Of a DNA stretch of 64,000 nt, positions 63,150-64,000 are shown one piece after another. Both the position numbers and the translations under genes were made by a program. Every line of letters starts with the position of its first letter. Within the stretch, counting starts at the first letter, position 1. Source of the stretch: Bacteroides finegoldii DSM 17565 (GTDB taxonomy: Bacteria > Bacteroidota > Bacteroidia > Bacteroidales > Bacteroidaceae); the NCBI RefSeq assembly GCF_000156195.1, contig NZ_GG688322.1, positions 233,811 through 297,810 of the forward strand. The letters are read 5' to 3'. The notes beneath the pieces were generated by a model. The model did not search any database. It was not told where the DNA came from and saw only the letters and a list, made by a program, of their open reading frames with translations.

Positions 63150-63662
63150 ATGAAAAAAATTGTAGTTTTGATTTTTGTAGTGATGGCGGCTTTGTCTGCT
63201 AAAGCACAATTTTATGTGGGTGGAAATGTGGCATTGTGGCATAATGACGATGCAGATAATACATCTTTCCTGATTGAACCGGAATTTGGATATAACTTTA
63301 GTGAACGATGGGCAGTGGGAGCTACTTTAGGATTTGCTCATAACAGCAAAGAAACAGTAGGTTTTAAAAATGCTTTTAGTTTTGCTCCTTATGTTCGTTA
63401 TTCATACTACGAGAATAAAGTAGTACGTCTGTTCTTGGATGGAGGTATTGGAATTTCTTCTGTTAAATACGGTGACAACTCCGAAGGTGGCTTTGAGCTG
63501 GGGATCAAACCGGGACTTGCCATTAAATTGAATAATCACTTTAGCCTTGTTGCCAAATGTGGATTCTTGGGATACAGAGATGATTATGCGTATGGTACTG
63601 ATGGTTACGGATTTTCATTCGGTAGTGAAGACCTTTCATTTGGTTTCCATTATGAGTTCTGA
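63150..63662 (+). CDS. Small outer-membrane beta-barrel protein (OmpX/porin-like)
   Basis: 170 aa with a signal peptide (IVVLIFVVMAALSAKA). The mature part alternates aromatic and polar residues in short strands (FYVGGNVALWHNDD; FGYNFSERWAVGATLGF) and ends in YEF, the typical C-terminal aromatic of outer-membrane barrels. The gene is outside the ICE and is the first chromosomal gene to the right. Its job (adhesion, permeability) cannot be inferred. Confidence 0.85.
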   Translation: MKKIVVLIFVVMAALSAKAQFYVGGNVALWHNDDADNTSFLIEPEFGYNFSERWAVGATLGFAHNSKETVGFKNAFSFAPYVRYSYYENKVVRLFLDGGIGISSVKYGDNSEGGFELGIKPGLAIKLNNHFSLVAKCGFLGYRDDYAYGTDGYGFSFGSEDLSFGFHYEF

Positions 63663-63680
63663 TAAAGAACCGTTGTACAA

Positions 63681-63734
63681 TATAAAGGAAAGGGGAATTC
63701 TCGAATATTCGGGGATTCCCTTTTCCTTTATATA
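63681..63734 (+). terminator. Strong terminator after the barrel gene
   Basis: Long inverted repeat with arms TATAAAGGAAAGGGGAAT and ATTCCCTTTTCCTTTATA, with a small loop, 18 bases after the stop. Confidence 0.75.
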
Positions 63735-63775
63735 AAATCTAAATCTAGGGATATTCCTAAAATAATAAAATTTAA

Positions 63776-63810
63776 GGCAACTACTTCATTGCGAGTTAGT
63801 TGCCTTTTTT
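63776..63810 (+). terminator. Second terminator-like hairpin
   Basis: GGCAACTA (63776-63783) / TAGTTGCC (63797-63804) followed by TTTTTT. No gene ends directly before it; it may be a leftover or belong to a deleted gene. Confidence 0.55.
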
Positions 63811-63879
63811 GTATCTTTAAGCATTCCCCCCAAAAAACGGTTTGACGGCCAAAACGGGGGTAATCTAAAATAAAAACAC

Positions 63880-63978
63880 ATGGTAAAGATACAAAAAATC
63901 TCAGAAATCGAACCTTGTTTAGGTTTTACCGAGTTCGATATGCTTAAAAAAATATCGTCAAAGTTTTGCAACGAGTGA
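63880..63978 (+). pseudogene. 32-codon ORF, possible broken gene at the right edge
   Basis: Begins MVKIQKISEIEPCLGFTEFD and stops after 32 residues. The start context resembles a transposase N terminus, but I cannot assign a family. It may be a truncated gene or coincidence. Confidence 0.3.
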
Positions 63979-64000
63979 ATTAGGTCGACTCCATTCTCTT

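Noticed and set aside
63786..63971. 61-aa ORF antisense at the right edge
   Set aside because: It crosses a terminator hairpin and has no motif.

Overview
The window looks like a Bacteroides (Bacteroidales) chromosome carrying one large integrative and conjugative element (ICE). The evidence is the Bacteroides tra gene order (traA to traO), promoters of the TTTG / TAnnTTTG type, an almost complete lack of Shine-Dalgarno sequences, and a tyrosine integrase and MOBP-type relaxase typical of Bacteroidales elements.

Layout. (1) Chromosome, 1-4283: the 5' part of a 23S rRNA m5U methyltransferase gene on the minus strand, then pyruvate phosphate dikinase (ppdK) on the plus strand. (2) ICE, about 4254 to 62746 (58.5 kb), inserted in the last 30 bases of ppdK. 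Its left end restores the ppdK reading frame, stop codon and a hairpin. Two further copies of the ppdK 3' end lie at the right end (62736 and 62857), and the likely native ppdK terminator follows the last one. (3) Integrase, then an oriT-like intergenic region, an accessory mobilisation protein and the relaxase (4.4-9.2 kb). (4) The transfer operon, 9.4-25.3 kb: ParA-like TraA, the VirB4-like ATPase TraG, TraJ/K/L/M/N/O, a VirD4-type coupling protein and TraX. (5) A small AT-rich minus-strand cargo (25.3-26.6 kb), a glucosaminidase, then an accessory operon (27.4-37.1 kb) with a MutS-domain-I-like DUF3945 protein, an ArdC-like antirestriction protein, a TOPRIM protein, a second copy of a transfer protein, and PcfK/PcfJ homologues.

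(6) The most unusual block is a minus-strand run of ten tightly packed AT-rich genes (51766 to 37285). In order it encodes a single-chain Type ISP-like restriction-modification enzyme, a DprA/Smf-like protein, a phosphoribosyltransferase (PRTase), a HAD phosphatase, a large coiled-coil protein ending in a second PRTase domain, a uracil-DNA-glycosylase-like protein, a trypsin-like protease, an exonuclease VII large-subunit-like protein anchored to the membrane by its C terminus, a Y-family polymerase and a YolD-like protein. The four-base overlaps and short gaps suggest one transcript. I propose it as a candidate composite DNA-processing and defence system that I do not recognise as a named one.

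(7) 52.5-54.5 kb holds small ICE housekeeping genes, preceded by a diverged copy of the leader found at 34.4 kb. (8) 54.5-57.4 kb holds a cluster of GTTGACA-type repeats and an AbiEi / AbiEii / PP2C-phosphatase operon with a palindromic operator around its promoter. (9) 57.6-62.6 kb holds a primase-helicase, excisionase-like helix-turn-helix proteins and a divergent XRE regulator, probably the replication and control end of the ICE. (10) After the attachment-site remnants the chromosome resumes with a small outer-membrane beta-barrel gene.

How it fits together: the integrase and excisionase-like proteins move the element in and out of ppdK. The relaxase, coupling protein and Tra channel transfer it. 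The ArdC-like protein, and possibly the primase and TOPRIM proteins, help it establish in the recipient. The two AT-rich cargo blocks look like anti-phage or stability functions. Gene identities are from motifs read by eye; no database search was run.
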